This document shows, one piece after another, positions 1-15,265 of a stretch of 64,000 nt of DNA. Made by a program: the position numbers and the translations under genes. Within the stretch, counting starts at the first letter, position 1; the number at the start of each line of letters is the position of its first letter. The stretch is from assembly GCA_963580455.1 (NCBI GenBank), contig OY756969.1:20556760-20620759 (forward strand), read 5' to 3'. Below the pieces are notes generated by a model. The model made no database searches. It was not told where the DNA came from and worked only from the letters and a program-made list of their open reading frames with translations. This DNA is from Euonymus europaeus. Lineage: Eukaryota > Streptophyta > Magnoliopsida > Celastrales > Celastraceae.

Positions 1-820
1 TTTATGTTATGGTCGATCGGTTCTTCAAGATGAGTCATTTCATTCCATGTAAGAAAACCACTGATGCAATCAAGGTGGCTGATTTGTACTTTCGTGATGT
101 ATATCGTCTCTCTAATAGGGACTCGCATTTTCTCTGTCACTTTTGAAGGAGTTTATGGCAGTTGACGAACACCACGGAGGTCGTTAATCGGTCCTTGGGT
201 AACCTCTTGCAAAGCTTGGTTGGGGACAATTTGAAGACTTTGGATCAGTGCTTGTGTCAAGCGAAATTTGCATTTAATCACTATGTCAACCATAGTAACT
301 CAGCCCCTTCATGGTTGTATATGTCTAGGTTCCTCGTGCCCCTATGGATTTGGTTTCTCTAACTACTCTTAAGCTTATGTCAGGTAAGGTCGAGGATTTT
401 GTGTCCACCTTGCAGCAAATTCACCACACAACACAGCAACACCTTCTTGAATCCACCTCCAAATACAAGCGCTTGCAGTTGATAGTAAATCTCGATCTCT
501 TGAATTTGAGGTAGGAGATTTTGTTTGGGCGACTCTTACCCGAGATCGCTTCTCTCCCGGTGATTACAACAAGTTGACAGCGCAAAGACCGATCCTCTTG
601 ATGCAATTGCTAAAATTAATCATAATGCCTATCATCTTAAATTTCCAAGCCACATTCGCACCACCGATGTGTTAAATGTAAAACACCTGCTCGCCTATGT
701 GACCGATTCCTCTGATGATGATGTTGTTCATTCGAGGATGAATTCTTCTCTACCAGATGGGGATGATGCGGATCAGATTGCAGCTATCTATATGGATATT
801 TATGATCGCAAGACTGTGTG
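1..820 (+). mobile_element. Ty3/gypsy polyprotein remnant (integrase to C-terminal region), decayed
   Basis: The first 120 bases read as the core of a gypsy integrase ([19 protein letters not shown], then [12 protein letters not shown]). Around 160-360 the frame resumes with TEVVNRSLGNLLQ and FAFNHYVNHSNSAPS, as in the integrase stretch that normally follows TDGQTEVVNRTL. Around 505-690 it has the gypsy C-terminal pattern FEVGDFVWATLTRDRFSPG and later HIRTTDVLNVKHL. The pieces lie in different frames and the region around the second catalytic Asp is collapsed, so this is a pseudogene. The element enters from the left edge. No LTR or tract marking its right end was recognised. Confidence 0.8.
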
Positions 821-1629
821 ACTTGCTTGCTATGTTTTGTTCTCTTTCTAGTCCCAACTTGGGCTTTTATTTTGCAGATCTCATATTTCGTTTAGTGCAA
901 GCTCTGTATTGGCCTTCTTTTGTTTTATTTTAGTTTGTTAAGCCCATGGCCTATTAGGGTTTGATTTTTCTTGTTTGTGGTGGGAGTTAGCCGGATGATG
1001 ATGATGATGATATAGAAGAAACTAGATTCTCCATAAACTTTTTTCTTTTCAACATTGATATTCTTCTTGAATCAACAAGCTTGTTGGGTATTTGTGTATG
1101 TTAGCCTTGTTCTCATTCTTGGTACTCTATTAGAATCAACAAACTTGAGGTCAGTCTACATCAATTATGCTGTTAGATTTTTATTTTTTTACTGAATAAT
1201 AGAATATGTTTGTGAGGCTTAAATATCTTTGAATCTTCACCGTTGCTGCCTTGTAAAGGTTTATGGAAATATAAAAGGGCAGGCTTCTACAAATACAGTG
1301 GCTTTATCCTGGATTTGGGCTGTATTCGGCCCACAAAATACAGCCCAAGTTCAACAGTCCAACCGTACCTAGTAGCTACTGTTCAATTTCCAATGTCTTC
1401 CTGGTCCAAAAAAAAATGTTCTATTCCTATTTCTAGGCATTGACCGCGGATTCCCATAACACCAGAACCGGATGGTTGTAATGGAAAATGATATGTAGTC
1501 TATAAGTTGAGAATTTATGGTGATGCATATTTAGTTATTTTATTAATTTTATTATAATTAATTATTCTGTTGTCTTAATCAATATGTTGAATATTTATTT
1601 GGATTTATAGTTTTATTCTAATAAATTAT
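821..1629. other. Intergenic, no gene recognised
   Basis: AT-rich DNA with a short GAT trinucleotide run near 997-1011. It may include the untranslated tail or LTR of the gypsy remnant to its left, but no terminal repeat could be paired. The open frame at 1243-1443 has no recognisable protein features. Confidence 0.4.
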
Positions 1630-2240
1630 TAGTCTGTTAGGGTTTAGTGAATCTATTCTACTTAGAGTTTAACAATTACCCCACGTTTGGTTGGGAAGAA
1701 TAGAGGATGAGGCGAGAGAATGAGTTTTGACAAAGCTCATTCCCTTGTTTGGTTTGTATAAAACATGGGTATTTTCCACAAGGGGAGAAGCTCACAACCT
1801 TGTGAAGAATAGTTTTTTTTAAAATGATAATTTTATCATTTAATTAAAATCATATAAAATATCAATTTATTAAAAAAAGGTAATATAGTTTTTTATCTTT
1901 ATTACAATTAATTCAAACCAAAACTCATGTGCATTCTCACATTAATCAAACATAAAAAAAATTATTTTTAAGCGCATTCACCCATTTCTATTATCCATCT
2001 ATCAATAAGTTCATACTCAGCTAATCTTAAACTCATTCTCTCTTTCAACCAAACATGGGGTTATTGTTTAGGTTACAACATGAAAATCCAATATACGAGC
2101 CCGTTAAGGTTTATGGAACATGTTCCCCTTTGGGTTTAACATTTAGTGTTTAGATTACAGTATCGAAATTCGATATATGAGCTCATTAGAGTTTAGTGAA
2201 TCTGTTCCCCTTAATATTTAACATTTATTATTTAGAGATG
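1630..2240 (-). repeat. ~82 bp tandem repeat array, interrupted by a MITE
   Basis: Two complete units and part of a third are visible. The word ATATACGAGC begins at 2091 and its variant ATATATGAGC at 2173, 82 bases apart. Each is followed by GTTARGGTTTATGGAACATG- or GTTTAGTGAATCTGTTCCCC-like sequence and a TTTAACATTTA tail. A partial unit (GTTAGGGTTTAGTGAATCTA) lies at about 1636-1678, and its continuation resumes at 2061 after the MITE. The same unit recurs in reverse complement at about 54045-54360. Confidence 0.7.
1679..2060. mobile_element. PIF/Harbinger-type (Tourist-like) MITE with TTA target duplication
   Basis: The ends are inverted: CCCCACGTTTGGTTGGGAAG at the left, and at the right the reverse complement of CCCCATGTTTGGTTGAAAGA. 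TTA flanks both sides (1676-1678 and 2061-2063), as expected for PIF/Harbinger insertions. The 382 bp interior is AT-rich and non-coding. Removing the element with one TTA rejoins a unit of the flanking tandem repeat (AACAATTATTGTTTAGG), so the empty site can be read directly. Confidence 0.85.
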
Positions 2241-2611
2241 AGTTATGGATTATTTATTAGTACCCTTTAGTGCTCCGACCGACATTTATGACATTTGACA
2301 AAACATATGTTTCGTCCCGGTCCTCACTACACTCCATCACTTATCGGCCCACAAAAATAAACAGGCCTTTTACAGTGTGGGCCCAAACTGTAATCAACGG
2401 GCCATGCTGCATGGGCCAGAAGCGCCCGGTCACAGAGAGAGAAAAGTTATAGGAATTGAATGATTGTAGTATGCAGTTGTTGTGATTAATTATGTACAGA
2501 AACTTAATTGAAATTCCATCTATAAATATCTGTTTAAGCATTTATAAATATCTTGCTTAAGAATAACAGATAGCATTTTCTTTGCTTAATTATTGTTTAA
2601 GACTAGCGGTA

Positions 2612-2614
<3 letters not shown>

Positions 2615-2655
<41 letters not shown>
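2615..2655. repeat. (TA)n microsatellite
   Basis: Uninterrupted TA dinucleotide run. Further TA runs lie near 2868-2889, 9272-9307, 10690-10712, 12016-12041, 24134-24174, 25032-25050 and 50983-51015. Confidence 0.9.
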
Positions 2656-2659
<4 letters not shown>

Positions 2660-3442
2660 TATTCATAGCTAGATTAGCAGGTAATGATAGAGATGCCATG
2701 GATTCATGATATATCACCTAATTTAAGATTCTTGAAGCACTATATCTATATTTATATATATATGTATAGATGATTATGATTAGCTTAAAACTTAGTCAAA
2801 AAGAGACCTCTTCAATTCACTTAGTGTATCAATTAAATAAGTAGTTGTGTGACCTTACATTGTAATCAATATATATATATATATATATAATGTCAAATCC
2901 AAATGACATGCGGTTTCTCTACAATCCAGATCACCAAACCTAACATTTTCTTTTCTTTTTAGTTGTCCATAATTATGGTACTCGGTTGATTATCTGTACA
3001 TGTTCTTGGATTATTCCTTTTTCTATTTTAAAACACATTCAACTTGCAAGAAACAATCACTAGCATTATTAATTATGTGTTGAAAATAATATGGTGATTT
3101 GGGCCACAAGTACATGACATAATTACATATATGTATGTATATATATATATATATGAGCAAAACTTATCTATCATGCACATCAAAGCACATAAGCCTCTAC
3201 AGAAACAGCATGATCAATCACAATCTATTTGGGTTGATTAATTATTATAATGATCAATTCATATCTACTGAATTAATATTAAATTATGTTAAGAACAAAA
3301 TTCACAGTCGCCTCTAATTAATTCATCTACTATACTACCTATCTTGTCACATGTCAAATGCCATATTAAAGAGAAATCACATCGTCTCATCTTTTATATG
3401 AATATATTGTGAGAAAAGAATAGATAATTATACCTCCCCAAA

Positions 3443-3445
<3 letters not shown>
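2656..3445. other. AT-rich intergenic DNA
   Basis: No gene, RNA or paired terminal repeats seen. It contains only short TA runs and small frames of low-complexity composition. Confidence 0.4.

Positions 3446-3514
<69 letters not shown>
3446..3514. repeat. (TA)n microsatellite, about 69 bp
   Basis: Continuous alternating TA after AAATG, ending at GCAACC. The Ile-Tyr open frames over it are artefacts. Confidence 0.95.
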
Positions 3515-3517
<3 letters not shown>

Positions 3518-3685
3518 ACCCCATATATGACGTGGCACGTTCATCGCATTATGAAAGAAAAATGTTGGTCGGTCAAATCACTTTCAGTACTTCTCAGCTT
3601 CAATGGACAATTAAATATTCAACAAGGTTATCTTCAAGACTGCCTTTTTATATATTGAGAAAAGTTGCACAAAGGGTGATAGGAT

Positions 3686-6032
<2,347 letters not shown>

Positions 6033-8036
6033 TGTAACGCCCCGTCCCACAAAACCCTAATTTTTGGGCTCGTAGACCAGAACGCTACCTACATTACAAT
6101 ATAAACTCACCCTATATTTAATATAAGTCAACTTCAATAAACAATTCCTCCCAACTTAAATAAAATAACATAATCTGAATAACAATGTCATCTCATATAT
6201 TTTAGATAACAGTAACGCCCAATTAATATTCCCTAAGTAAATTACTGTGAATCCTATACCTTTAATCCTCGCTCCCGAATATACACTTATTGCCATACTA
6301 CAAGCTATTAACAGTAAGTGCATAAATAAATTTATTACTTAATTAATCAATCGTCCATTAAACTAGCTTTCGTCACATGAGCATCTTCTTCATGGATCTA
6401 CGGCGACACCATCAACTCCTAGGTCAACATCATCATTTGAGAGACCATAACCTGCATTACGGAACATAGTGAGCCAAGGCCCAGCAAGTAATACTCATGC
6501 ATGAATGCACGTGAACATCATCTTTAGAAAAACAACAGTCAACCATTTGAATCATTTTTTTTTTTCAGTACTCGGGCCCTTAACCTAGGTAAACTGCTAC
6601 AGAGCAACCGGTCGGGATTTTCATATACTGCCCTACCATAGAGCACCTCCAATTACGATCCAAATCCTTTATTCATTTTCCTTTTTCATTTTTCATTTTC
6701 TTTTATTTAACAGTCTCATAAACCTTTCTCTTTCCAGTACACCCTCCCTGTAGCAGTAATACCTGGTTCGTAAAATACTTTTTCCTTAACTAAACCTTTC
6801 ATTTTCATGTAATGCAATGCATCATGCTTATGAACAATATTTAATGCTTCAGTAAATCCTACGTAACACCTCACTTTCAAGAACATCAAAACAGCCGTCA
6901 TATCAGTTCCATCACCATATTCAGTCCAAGCATATAACAGTACACATTACATACTATAGAGCAATAAAATAACAGTTATGTCGTTCAATCACGGTAACCA
7001 AACATCACATTCAATACAATTATAATATAAATCATCATTCATATCACAATTCTCATATAACTCGTCATAGAATTCCGATCAAATACATATCAATATTCAA
7101 AACAATTACACATAGAATAACACATATAATTCACAGATCACATAGTTCCGTAATACAGTGGAGTATTACTTACAGCGGCGTGCTCCCGTAAAACCTCATA
7201 ATTTAATTACGAAGATTGGTTCCTGAAACCTATACAATATCCACAATAATTTATTAATAATTTAATACTACTAATTTGAACTAATTTTCTTTTATTAATA
7301 TCATTAATATAAATTAATTAACTTAATATTCAACCGGGTCAGCTTGACCCGGTTGTTACCAATGTCGGGTCTAACAGACCCGCTGCCTAGCAAAACGGGT
7401 CAACTCCGGCAAGGGCGCGGTGGCGAGCACCGCTGACATGAATCGGTAGAGAACACTGAGGCCGACTCCGCGCCGTTTTCCGTTACCTGAAACGTAGCCG
7501 GATATTGCCGGAATCCGCCTTTGAAGTCCACGGTAGCCGCAACTTCTCCTCCACGATTGACGGCCTAAAACTCAACTATTCCATCCGAAATTGGCACCCT
7601 TGCCTTCGTCTCACTCCCCTCGTCCGTTCGGTGGTCCGATTCGCGAACCGTCGCCGGCGGTGACAAGTACGGTTCCGTCGCCGCCTCCGAACCTGTGTGC
7701 CCCTCCTCGATTTCTGTGCAACTAGTATATATTTTATTTCATTGGCCTTTTTTCTAAATTACTGGTTTGCCCCTGCCCTTACTACTAATTTACACAAAAT
7801 ACCTACCATTATTTACAAGCTTGCCATTATCGTATTTATTATTATATTTTTGTATTTAACTCCCGGAATTCATATTAATTTCATTTTAAACTCGTTTCCA
7901 ACAATTCTTGTGCCCATAATTTTTAATTTCATTATAGAATTTATAAAAATATTGCAATTCAATTTGGGTCACACCTGACGTCACCTATCTTATCATATAT
8001 ACCATTACAGATTATTCGAAGGTTCGGGGTGTTACA
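6033..8036. mobile_element. Solo LTR, about 2.0 kb, with 5 bp target duplication CTATA
   Basis: It starts TGTAACGCCCCG and ends CGGGGTGTTACA, the TG...CA ends of an LTR with a matching inverted terminus. It is flanked by CTATA on both sides (6028-6032 and 8037-8041). There is no second LTR, primer-binding site or polyprotein nearby, so it is a solo LTR left by recombination. The GC-rich block at 7335-7690 contrasts with the AT-rich flanks. Small frames inside, such as 7697-7978, have no recognisable domain. The superfamily is not decided by the LTR alone; gypsy is my guess from its size. Confidence 0.85.
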
Positions 8037-8797
8037 CTATATTACATGTGATAGTCTTGAAAATTAATAACCAAAAGCTCGAAAAGCTATCATCTTTCAT
8101 ATATATTTTAGTTTTGAAGCAATGCTAATACAGTAGTGGTAATGTCTTTGTTCGTGAGACTGCGAGCCTATCAACATGAACCTTGACCTTCTTTATCTGA
8201 CGTTGTTCGATGGTGATCAAATCTCGTATGTCATTTTTTATTGCTCTATTATAAAATTGAACTCCAGCAAGAAAATAGGAACAAGAAACTAAGTTTTGAT
8301 TTACTTTCTCTCCAAATTATTGTTAAACATTTTCATTTGTTCATTTCTCACCTTAAATTTTGAACTGAAAATTGCATGCTTGTAAGTTGTAAGGCTTGCT
8401 ATTTTAGAGTAATTCTTTAGGGTTAATTATTTCGAATGAATTGATCTAATTTTTTTTTATATTTTGGGTATTATGACGGTTGTATTAATTGTTGAATAAT
8501 ATTTTAGGTCAGCTTGATCCTAAGTTGTTCTTCTCATTTTCTAATAAATTATTAGAATTCTAAGTCTCCATTGTATTAACATGATTATGCAAGTGAGGTT
8601 CTTTCGCATTAATTTTGACGTATTTGTTTGTCAAGAGAAAAACGTTACAATTTTTGGGTGAAGAATAATATCATCTAATATGACATTTATTGCATTCAAC
8701 TTTTAATTGAAGGGTGTTTTCAATGTTCAAGAAAAGAAAAGAAAAATGATTTTCGTTTCAAGCAATATTAATTTTTCACCTTTAAAAAAAACAATTA
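8037..8797. other. Intergenic, no gene recognised
   Basis: AT-rich sequence between the solo LTR and the Stowaway MITE. No conserved frame, RNA or repeat end was seen. Confidence 0.4.
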
Positions 8798-9054
8798 CTC
8801 CCTCCATCTCATTTTAATTGTCCCCTTTACTTTTTCACACAGTTTAAAAAAATATTTAATTCTCTTTTAATTTGACGTTTATACCATAAAAGGTTAATTA
8901 ATATCCATGCTTATTGAGTTAGTTGCTGAGTTTTTCAAAATAGGGGTAAAATGAGAAAAAATGGACAAAAAATAGTTTTCATTAATTGAAATGGGCATGC
9001 ATTTGGAGACATCCCAAAATTGAATAAAGGACAATTAAAATGTGATGGAGAAAG
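8798..9054. mobile_element. Stowaway-type MITE (Tc1/mariner), TA target duplication
   Basis: The termini are CTCCCTCCATCTCATTTTAA and its imperfect inverse ending TGTGATGGAGAAAG, flanked by TA (8796-8797 and 9055-9056). Length is 257 bp and it is non-coding. The CTCCCTCC(G/A)TC terminus is the hallmark of plant Stowaway elements. It shares internal sequence with the copy at 18835-19099, in the opposite orientation. Confidence 0.9.
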
Positions 9055-9056
9055 TA

Positions 9057-9268
9057 ATTGATTATGGACTTACTTGAATAAATTTTATGGATCTGCGGAT
9101 CTATTGGACTATAAGATTAATGAGTGTCAAACATTAAACCCCTTTTTTTTTATTTCACGAAATGTAACTTTTCTAGAAAGATTAATTTCCACAAATTCAA
9201 CATGAATATATTCACAGCTACAAGGAGGAATTTAATGGTGAAAGTAACACGTGTGGCTCTTAATTTCC

Positions 9269-9310
<42 letters not shown>

Positions 9311-12011
9311 AACCCTTCTATTATTCACCCGGTCGATTAATGGTTGTATGTGTACATAAATGAGACAAGATATCTGGAATTAACTCGTGTCCCCCACCAC
9401 GACTTGGTCCTTTTTCGCTTGGAAACATTAGATTTCTCTAGAAAAACCTTAATTTACAATCAAATTAAAAAGAAAGAAAGTCAAGAATCAACAACCTAAA
9501 TCCATTAGGTGCATGCATCAACGTCTATCGTGACAGGCATGCATGTATGTTCATGTGTGTAACCAACAACACTTGTGACTTCACATCTAATTCAGTTGAA
9601 ATTCCACACTAAAACATTGAGTAATGTGATAGACTTTTCGCCGAAAATGGGAATACACAAGTTTTATATTTGAGCATTAAATTCGAGTCATCAGGCTAGG
9701 CTCGTGTGTGCATAAAAATTTCTCACCCGATGACAGTGCAAATTAGGTAAAATTTAATGTGCAGCCATAAGAATATTGCTCTCAATAAAAATTGAATTCA
9801 AAATAATGTCATCAGATTCACCACAATATTATCACTTAAACATGCATGTTTATGTACAAGATCATATGAGTATGTTTTATTTAGATAGTGTTGTGTCATA
9901 TCATGCAAATGATCTCAATTACAAAAAAGACTTCATTTTTTTTTTAAAAATTATTTTTCTCATATTCCCACTATATATGTATCTAATTGGTTATGCTAGT
10001 TGTGTACTTCATTTAGGTCCACTATCAAAACTTAAAGATATTTTTAATATAAAGATTGATGCTTTAGTACTTAAAAAAAAGCATCGCCACTTTATCAACC
10101 ACTTCCATTTAGTCATGATTTAGCCATCCACTTTAGCTAAAATAAAATGGCACTCCAAACTCTGTACTAGACTGAGATATGTTCCATTTGATGCTTACAA
10201 CATTGTATTTTTATAATAATTTCATATGGAACTATATATATGTACTATGGGAATCCATTGTTCATTGCAAGAAACCAAACAAAAAGTGGTGCTTGAGTAA
10301 AGTTGTATGTTCATTTGTTGGTGCATAGACACATATATATATATATACATACATATGAATTTATGTATATATGTATGTATATGGTTTCCACATTGGAGTT
10401 TTTTTTGAGTCATGATGTATAGGATCTTCCTAGCTAGTCTTTGGCATATAAATATTTTTTGAAGACATTATTAATATCTGTACCATAAAAGTGAAAGTGG
10501 CAGGCTAGTGGCCCATGATGGCACAAACACTAAAAAGTAAATCTATGCATCATCAGAAATTTCTAGGAAACATACATATATTTTTTTCTTTGTCTAAGGA
10601 AGGTACCAAAAAAATAATATTATTGAAGATTAAATTGTCATTTTCTTCAAAGAAAATGAATATAAGGACATGGAGCACTAATTGATAATATATATATATA
10701 TATATATATATATCATATTTTCATTATGATAGTAGTATTTGGGCTTCAATAATTTTTTATTTTTGTAACTTCACTAATGGTAAATAGAGTAGTACATATG
10801 CCCCTTCTTTATGGGATAATCCTATACTATAATTCACTATTATGATGACAATATGTCGACATTGTTCATGTGCTTAAGTTGATCAACTACTGAAAGTTAG
10901 ATCATCATCTAATGCACCCAATGCACACTTTATTATATATATGTGTGTGTGTTCATGATTATATATATATATATATATGCTTGACGTGGAATGTCATCTA
11001 ACACTTTCTTTAATCCACAATTTGGAATATTTTATCAAGTTTGTCTCTTTTGTTGCTCTTCATCTGTCATAGTGAAAACTAACACACATACATATATATA
11101 TATATATATATGTACGTATATGTGTGTGTGTGTGAATGTAACTTGGGTGATGTGTAAGAAATGCAAAGCAACAATAATGGGGAAAAAGAAAGAATGAGGG
11201 GCGGTGGATCGATGTGGGAATCCAACCTGTTTTCTACATTTACTTGCTTTTTGTTTGGTTCTTCTACTTTTTTTATTTTCTTTTTCAAGGGGTAGGGTTT
11301 AGGGAGGTGGTGTGTTTCTTTTTTTATTTTGTTTAACCTTTTTTTTATGTCGATCGTAATCACTTTGGTCAACAGTCTATGATGACAATGGGTGCATGAA
11401 TTGGGCATGGAAATTTCAATTATTACTTGAGAGACATCTTTGTTGATAGGGAAATCCGACTAGTGAAAATCTTGACTTTTTGGAGGGATCTTCTCATTCA
11501 CATTGTATCAATAATTCCATATAGTTTGGAAAATCACGAGTTTGGCAAATTTTGCAATGCAATTGACAATATTAATATTAGAAGTTGTAAGAAAATATAG
11601 AAACTCGAGATTATATAATACTCCTATTTTCTTGAATCACATTATCGTCGTCATTCAAACAGAGGTCTGTAGACTGAATCTTCTTCATTCACCAGATTGA
11701 TTAATTAGAATGTTGTAATATGTGAAAAATATATATTGTTGATATGGGAATTCATCTATCTATAACTTATATAATTATTTTGATGGGAATAAAACAAAAA
11801 TCCCAATTAAGGGAGTAGTCAAATATTCCAATTAACTAATTTCTATGTTTTTTCTCCTATTTTGACTTTTGATTTTAACAAAGAATAGAATCCTTAATCA
11901 TGCCTAAATTGAATTGATCAGTCAGAAACTTCAAGATGGTACCTAGCCTCCCCATTTTTTCTTCCAACATTTGACTTATCATACCATATTGAAATATGGA
12001 AACCGAACATT

Positions 12012-12047
<36 letters not shown>

Positions 12048-12990
12048 GTGTGTATTTTGAATTCTCATTAAGGTCAAAGTTATGTCAAAAGCAAATTAAA
12101 CGCGTGACATGTAATTGTGGAAAATAACATGTAAATTGGACAATAGATTGGTTTTGAAAAACCAACCTTCAAATTAATTAATTATTCATATTTGTCAACC
12201 CTAAATAACCATTTATAGTCAATCTATCTCAACCTGATGATACCGAAAATACCTTTCACTAAGATGGCGACACATGACATATATGGGTAGGATACATGGC
12301 ACGAAGATGTTGAACTAATCACACATTATCGAGGTACCGAACAGCCTCATAATTAATGGTATCCGAGAAGTCACCGAACGGTGCACTCGAGAAGAGAAGA
12401 CATCTTCGTACAAAACCGAGCAGAGTCGCCTTAAAAATCTATCCAGGAACCCAGAGTCATTAATTTTCCAAATATAGAATCCTCACATGTTAATTATGGT
12501 CGTGTTAATTTAGGTATTCATAAATTGCATGTGCTCGTGTTGAACATGCACAAGTAGTTGAAGATTTCTTGCATGATATGAGGGCACTATAATTTTGTCA
12601 TTAGTGGTCATCTAGAATCACGTGCTTTTATTGTCTTGTTATGTAAGAGTGACAAGAGAAACATATGGACATAATTTCTAGTTGCTATGTTGTCATTAGT
12701 GGACATAATTTCTTAGTGAGAAAGTAAAGGTTGTTAACTTGTTATGTATAATTTGGACATGCATTAAGCAGACAAAATAGCACAATATCTCCTTAGTTGT
12801 ATCATCATATGATGCTCAAGCATTTTCCATCACCATAATTTCTAGTTGATATTTTGGTACTAACTTTAATTTCTCACCTCCGAGAGGTCATGAATTCAAG
12901 TGAAGAGAGGTGGGATTATTTTCTTAAATAAAAAAAATGTGAGGATCAATCTTAAAGCGCAATGCATTAGTTGGGCATACATATATCGAC
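9057..12990. other. Long intergenic stretch, no gene
   Basis: About 3.9 kb of AT-rich DNA with several TA/TG microsatellites (9272-9307, 10690-10712, 10966-10978, 11094-11132, 12016-12041). A more GC-balanced block at 12225-12480 differs in composition from its surroundings and may be transposon debris, but no domain or paired ends were found. A tRNA-like B-box word near 12888 is noted among the rejected items. Confidence 0.4.
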
Positions 12991-12999
12991 ATATCGCAA

Positions 13000-14150
13000 T
13001 TAAATGGAAACAAATCATTGCTTGCTTCATATGCAACAACAATTAACAACTTTCCATTTTACTTCCATAAAGATGTGTGTCATCAACACTGATTAAAGGG
13101 CAGCAATGCTAAAATCCTATATTGGAGGCTCTAAATGCCCATACGACACCAAACATAGTTGTCCCATCTATAACTTGTTCTTGCTCAAACTCAACGACAG
13201 ATCCATGATTTGATGATTTTAAAGTCTTAAAGAACCTAGGTAATCTCTTATACGAAGCCTCAAATGTATCGTACAACTTCTCCACGACTTTCTATTTTTC
13301 CCTCTTATCCTTGAAGTATGAAACTATATACATTAGCTATGAGGTAGCAAAAGCCCGAATTGCTAAGAACCTCGTGTGCTAGGTACTCCGCGTACAATTG
13401 TTGTTGACCTTGTTTCAAGGAAGCATTCGTGCATGTATTTGGCCCTCTAATGAAAGTAATCATGCACATTTGTAGTCTATCCTTCAACATTGCACGCAAA
13501 TACCACATGCAAGTTTTGTGCTTCTCAAAACTCAATAGCACTGCTCTAGAACTTAATTGTTCAGTTCTGTACTGATAGTTGTTCTGTAAGTTCCAGGAGT
13601 TAAGAGCATGCAGTTATTCATTATTGCTATAGAGCATTTGCTTCACTCTTAAGAAACCATCTCCAGCATCATGGTTCAATTCACAATCCCTACATGTAGC
13701 ATCCTCCATCATGCTAATATCTCCAAATTTTGAAACTGGTGGTATAATGCTACCGCCTTGGAGGACATACTGGTGACATTGGATAATGTTACCCTCCACA
13801 TACGCATAATTCATGTCATATTCATTAGCATCATCCTTTTCGACTTCTTCACTTTCGACAACTTCAATATTTTTTTTTCTTCACCATCTGAAAAAGTGTC
13901 AATATACGCTTTCTCAATGTCCTCCATATTACATATTTTTGGAATCAAATTTAAGTTGACATTGAAGGATGGTTGATGGTAGCCATCTACATAACCACTT
14001 GTAGAAACCAAGAACCTGGTAACCTCTTGAAGCCTCAGGTTGATAATATCCACTAGCAGAACTTGGTTGGCTATAATCAATCGGTGGAGCATACAGACTA
14101 TAATCATACTTATTCGAAAAGTTTCATGAATTCCATGGATCCATCATAGT
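13000..14150 (-). pseudogene. MULE (MuDR-type) transposase, N-terminal half, decayed
   Basis: Read on the minus strand. A start-like MMDPWNS sits at about 14147, followed by IDYSQPSSA and an acidic stretch near 13860-13930. Then comes the MuDR N-terminal zinc-binding pattern with CMWYLRAMLKDRLQMCMITF and GPNTCTNASLKQGQQQL (13400-13520). Next are KLYDTFEASYKRLPRFFKTL and the transposase onset HCCPLISVDDTHLYGS near 13050-13300. These sit in different frames with several stops, and the frame dissolves after the DGTHLYG-equivalent (here DDTHLYG). The catalytic domain is therefore truncated and the copy cannot be functional. No TIRs were found. MULE transposase is a firm call; the exact boundaries are approximate. 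Confidence 0.75.
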
Positions 14151-15175
14151 TTTTTTAAAAAGAAATAATAAATTGTCATTAAACACATATTAAATTTTCA
14201 TTAAATAATTCCAAAAATCTAAAAACTTCTATATTAAACAAATCACCTCAAAAGCTAACTAATTAAGTTTTGTTTGGTCTTGTTCTTTTTTTGCAAGTTC
14301 TCGTTCTTGTCTCTGTAATTACGGTATTCCTCTATCATAAGCGAGACTATTAATAAATTATCGAGTTAAGGTTTTTTATTCAAAAAAATAATTAATTAAG
14401 TTACTCTACGCACACAAATCGAGTGAAAACCAGAATTATAAAGATATCCACAAAAATCTCCTCATAAACCATACGAAATTCGTCGACAGTCACGTTTGTC
14501 ATGTTTTACACTACCAATAACATATATGATAAACTCACCTAATAAATATGTTATTAAAAGCCTCAAATGCACTGATCTATTCAAATGAAAAACTCTCAAA
14601 ATGTCTTCAAGAGATTATGTTTTTGTGTTTTGAAAAATGGCCCTGGAGTCTTTTATATTCGTGTTAATCATAATCATGTTGTTGTCAACAATTTGATAAA
14701 CCAAAATGTATAATCACGCAATTGACAATAACGTGAATAATATAACTTTTAAAAAAATATCAACTATTAACAGCAACGCCATTTATAAAAATTCGATGAA
14801 ATTAACGTCGTTGTACAATAAAATTTTTAAAAATATCATATAGCAAAAAAAAAAAAACACTCTGAAAGTCTGAATCATCGGATATGGAGCAGGATTTGAC
14901 TACAGAGAGAGAGTTACGAAAGGCAAGTGTACCCCACGCGCACCCACTAATAGTACAGTGTACATGGCCCACACCAGATCAATTAACACCGCGTGCCTAG
15001 TTGTCCGTACAAATGACCAACACCAGTTACCAAAGAAGGGGACAAAAGGTAGAGAAACGGGGAAACCGCAATGGAACAGAACCGGGTATCACGTACTAGG
15101 TGGGACCCCACACACGGACGTGGGCAGTACGCTCAGTTTATGAATAAAATTATTGTCCTAAAAGGACTAATATCA
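14151..15175. other. Intergenic DNA upstream of the BOI-like gene
   Basis: AT-rich, then more balanced from about 14930. No gene recognised. The 61-residue frame at 14958-15143 has no family features. Confidence 0.4.
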
Positions 15176-15265
15176 CACGTGTCAAAATATGTCCCATTAA
15201 TCTTCTGGCAGTTTATAATTGCTTACGTGGCATAACAAGAACAGTAATGAATAACCATACGTGGC
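15176..15265. promoter_or_regulatory. Cluster of three ABRE/G-box-like ACGT motifs
   Basis: CACGTGTC lies at 15176-15183, TACGTGGC at 15224-15231 and TACGTGGC at 15258-15265. All three match the ACGTG(G/T)C core bound by ABF/AREB-type bZIP factors. They lie about 560-650 bases upstream of the BOI-like start codon, with no other gene between. Function is inferred from motif and position only. Confidence 0.5.

Noticed and set aside
7697..7978. 93-residue hydrophobic open frame
   Set aside because: Lies inside the solo LTR and is made of AT-rich sequence; no homologous pattern.
12850..12950. tRNA-derived SINE-like words (GAGGTCATGAATTCAAGT followed by an A-run)
   Set aside because: Only a B-box-like word is present; no convincing A-box, ends or target duplication.
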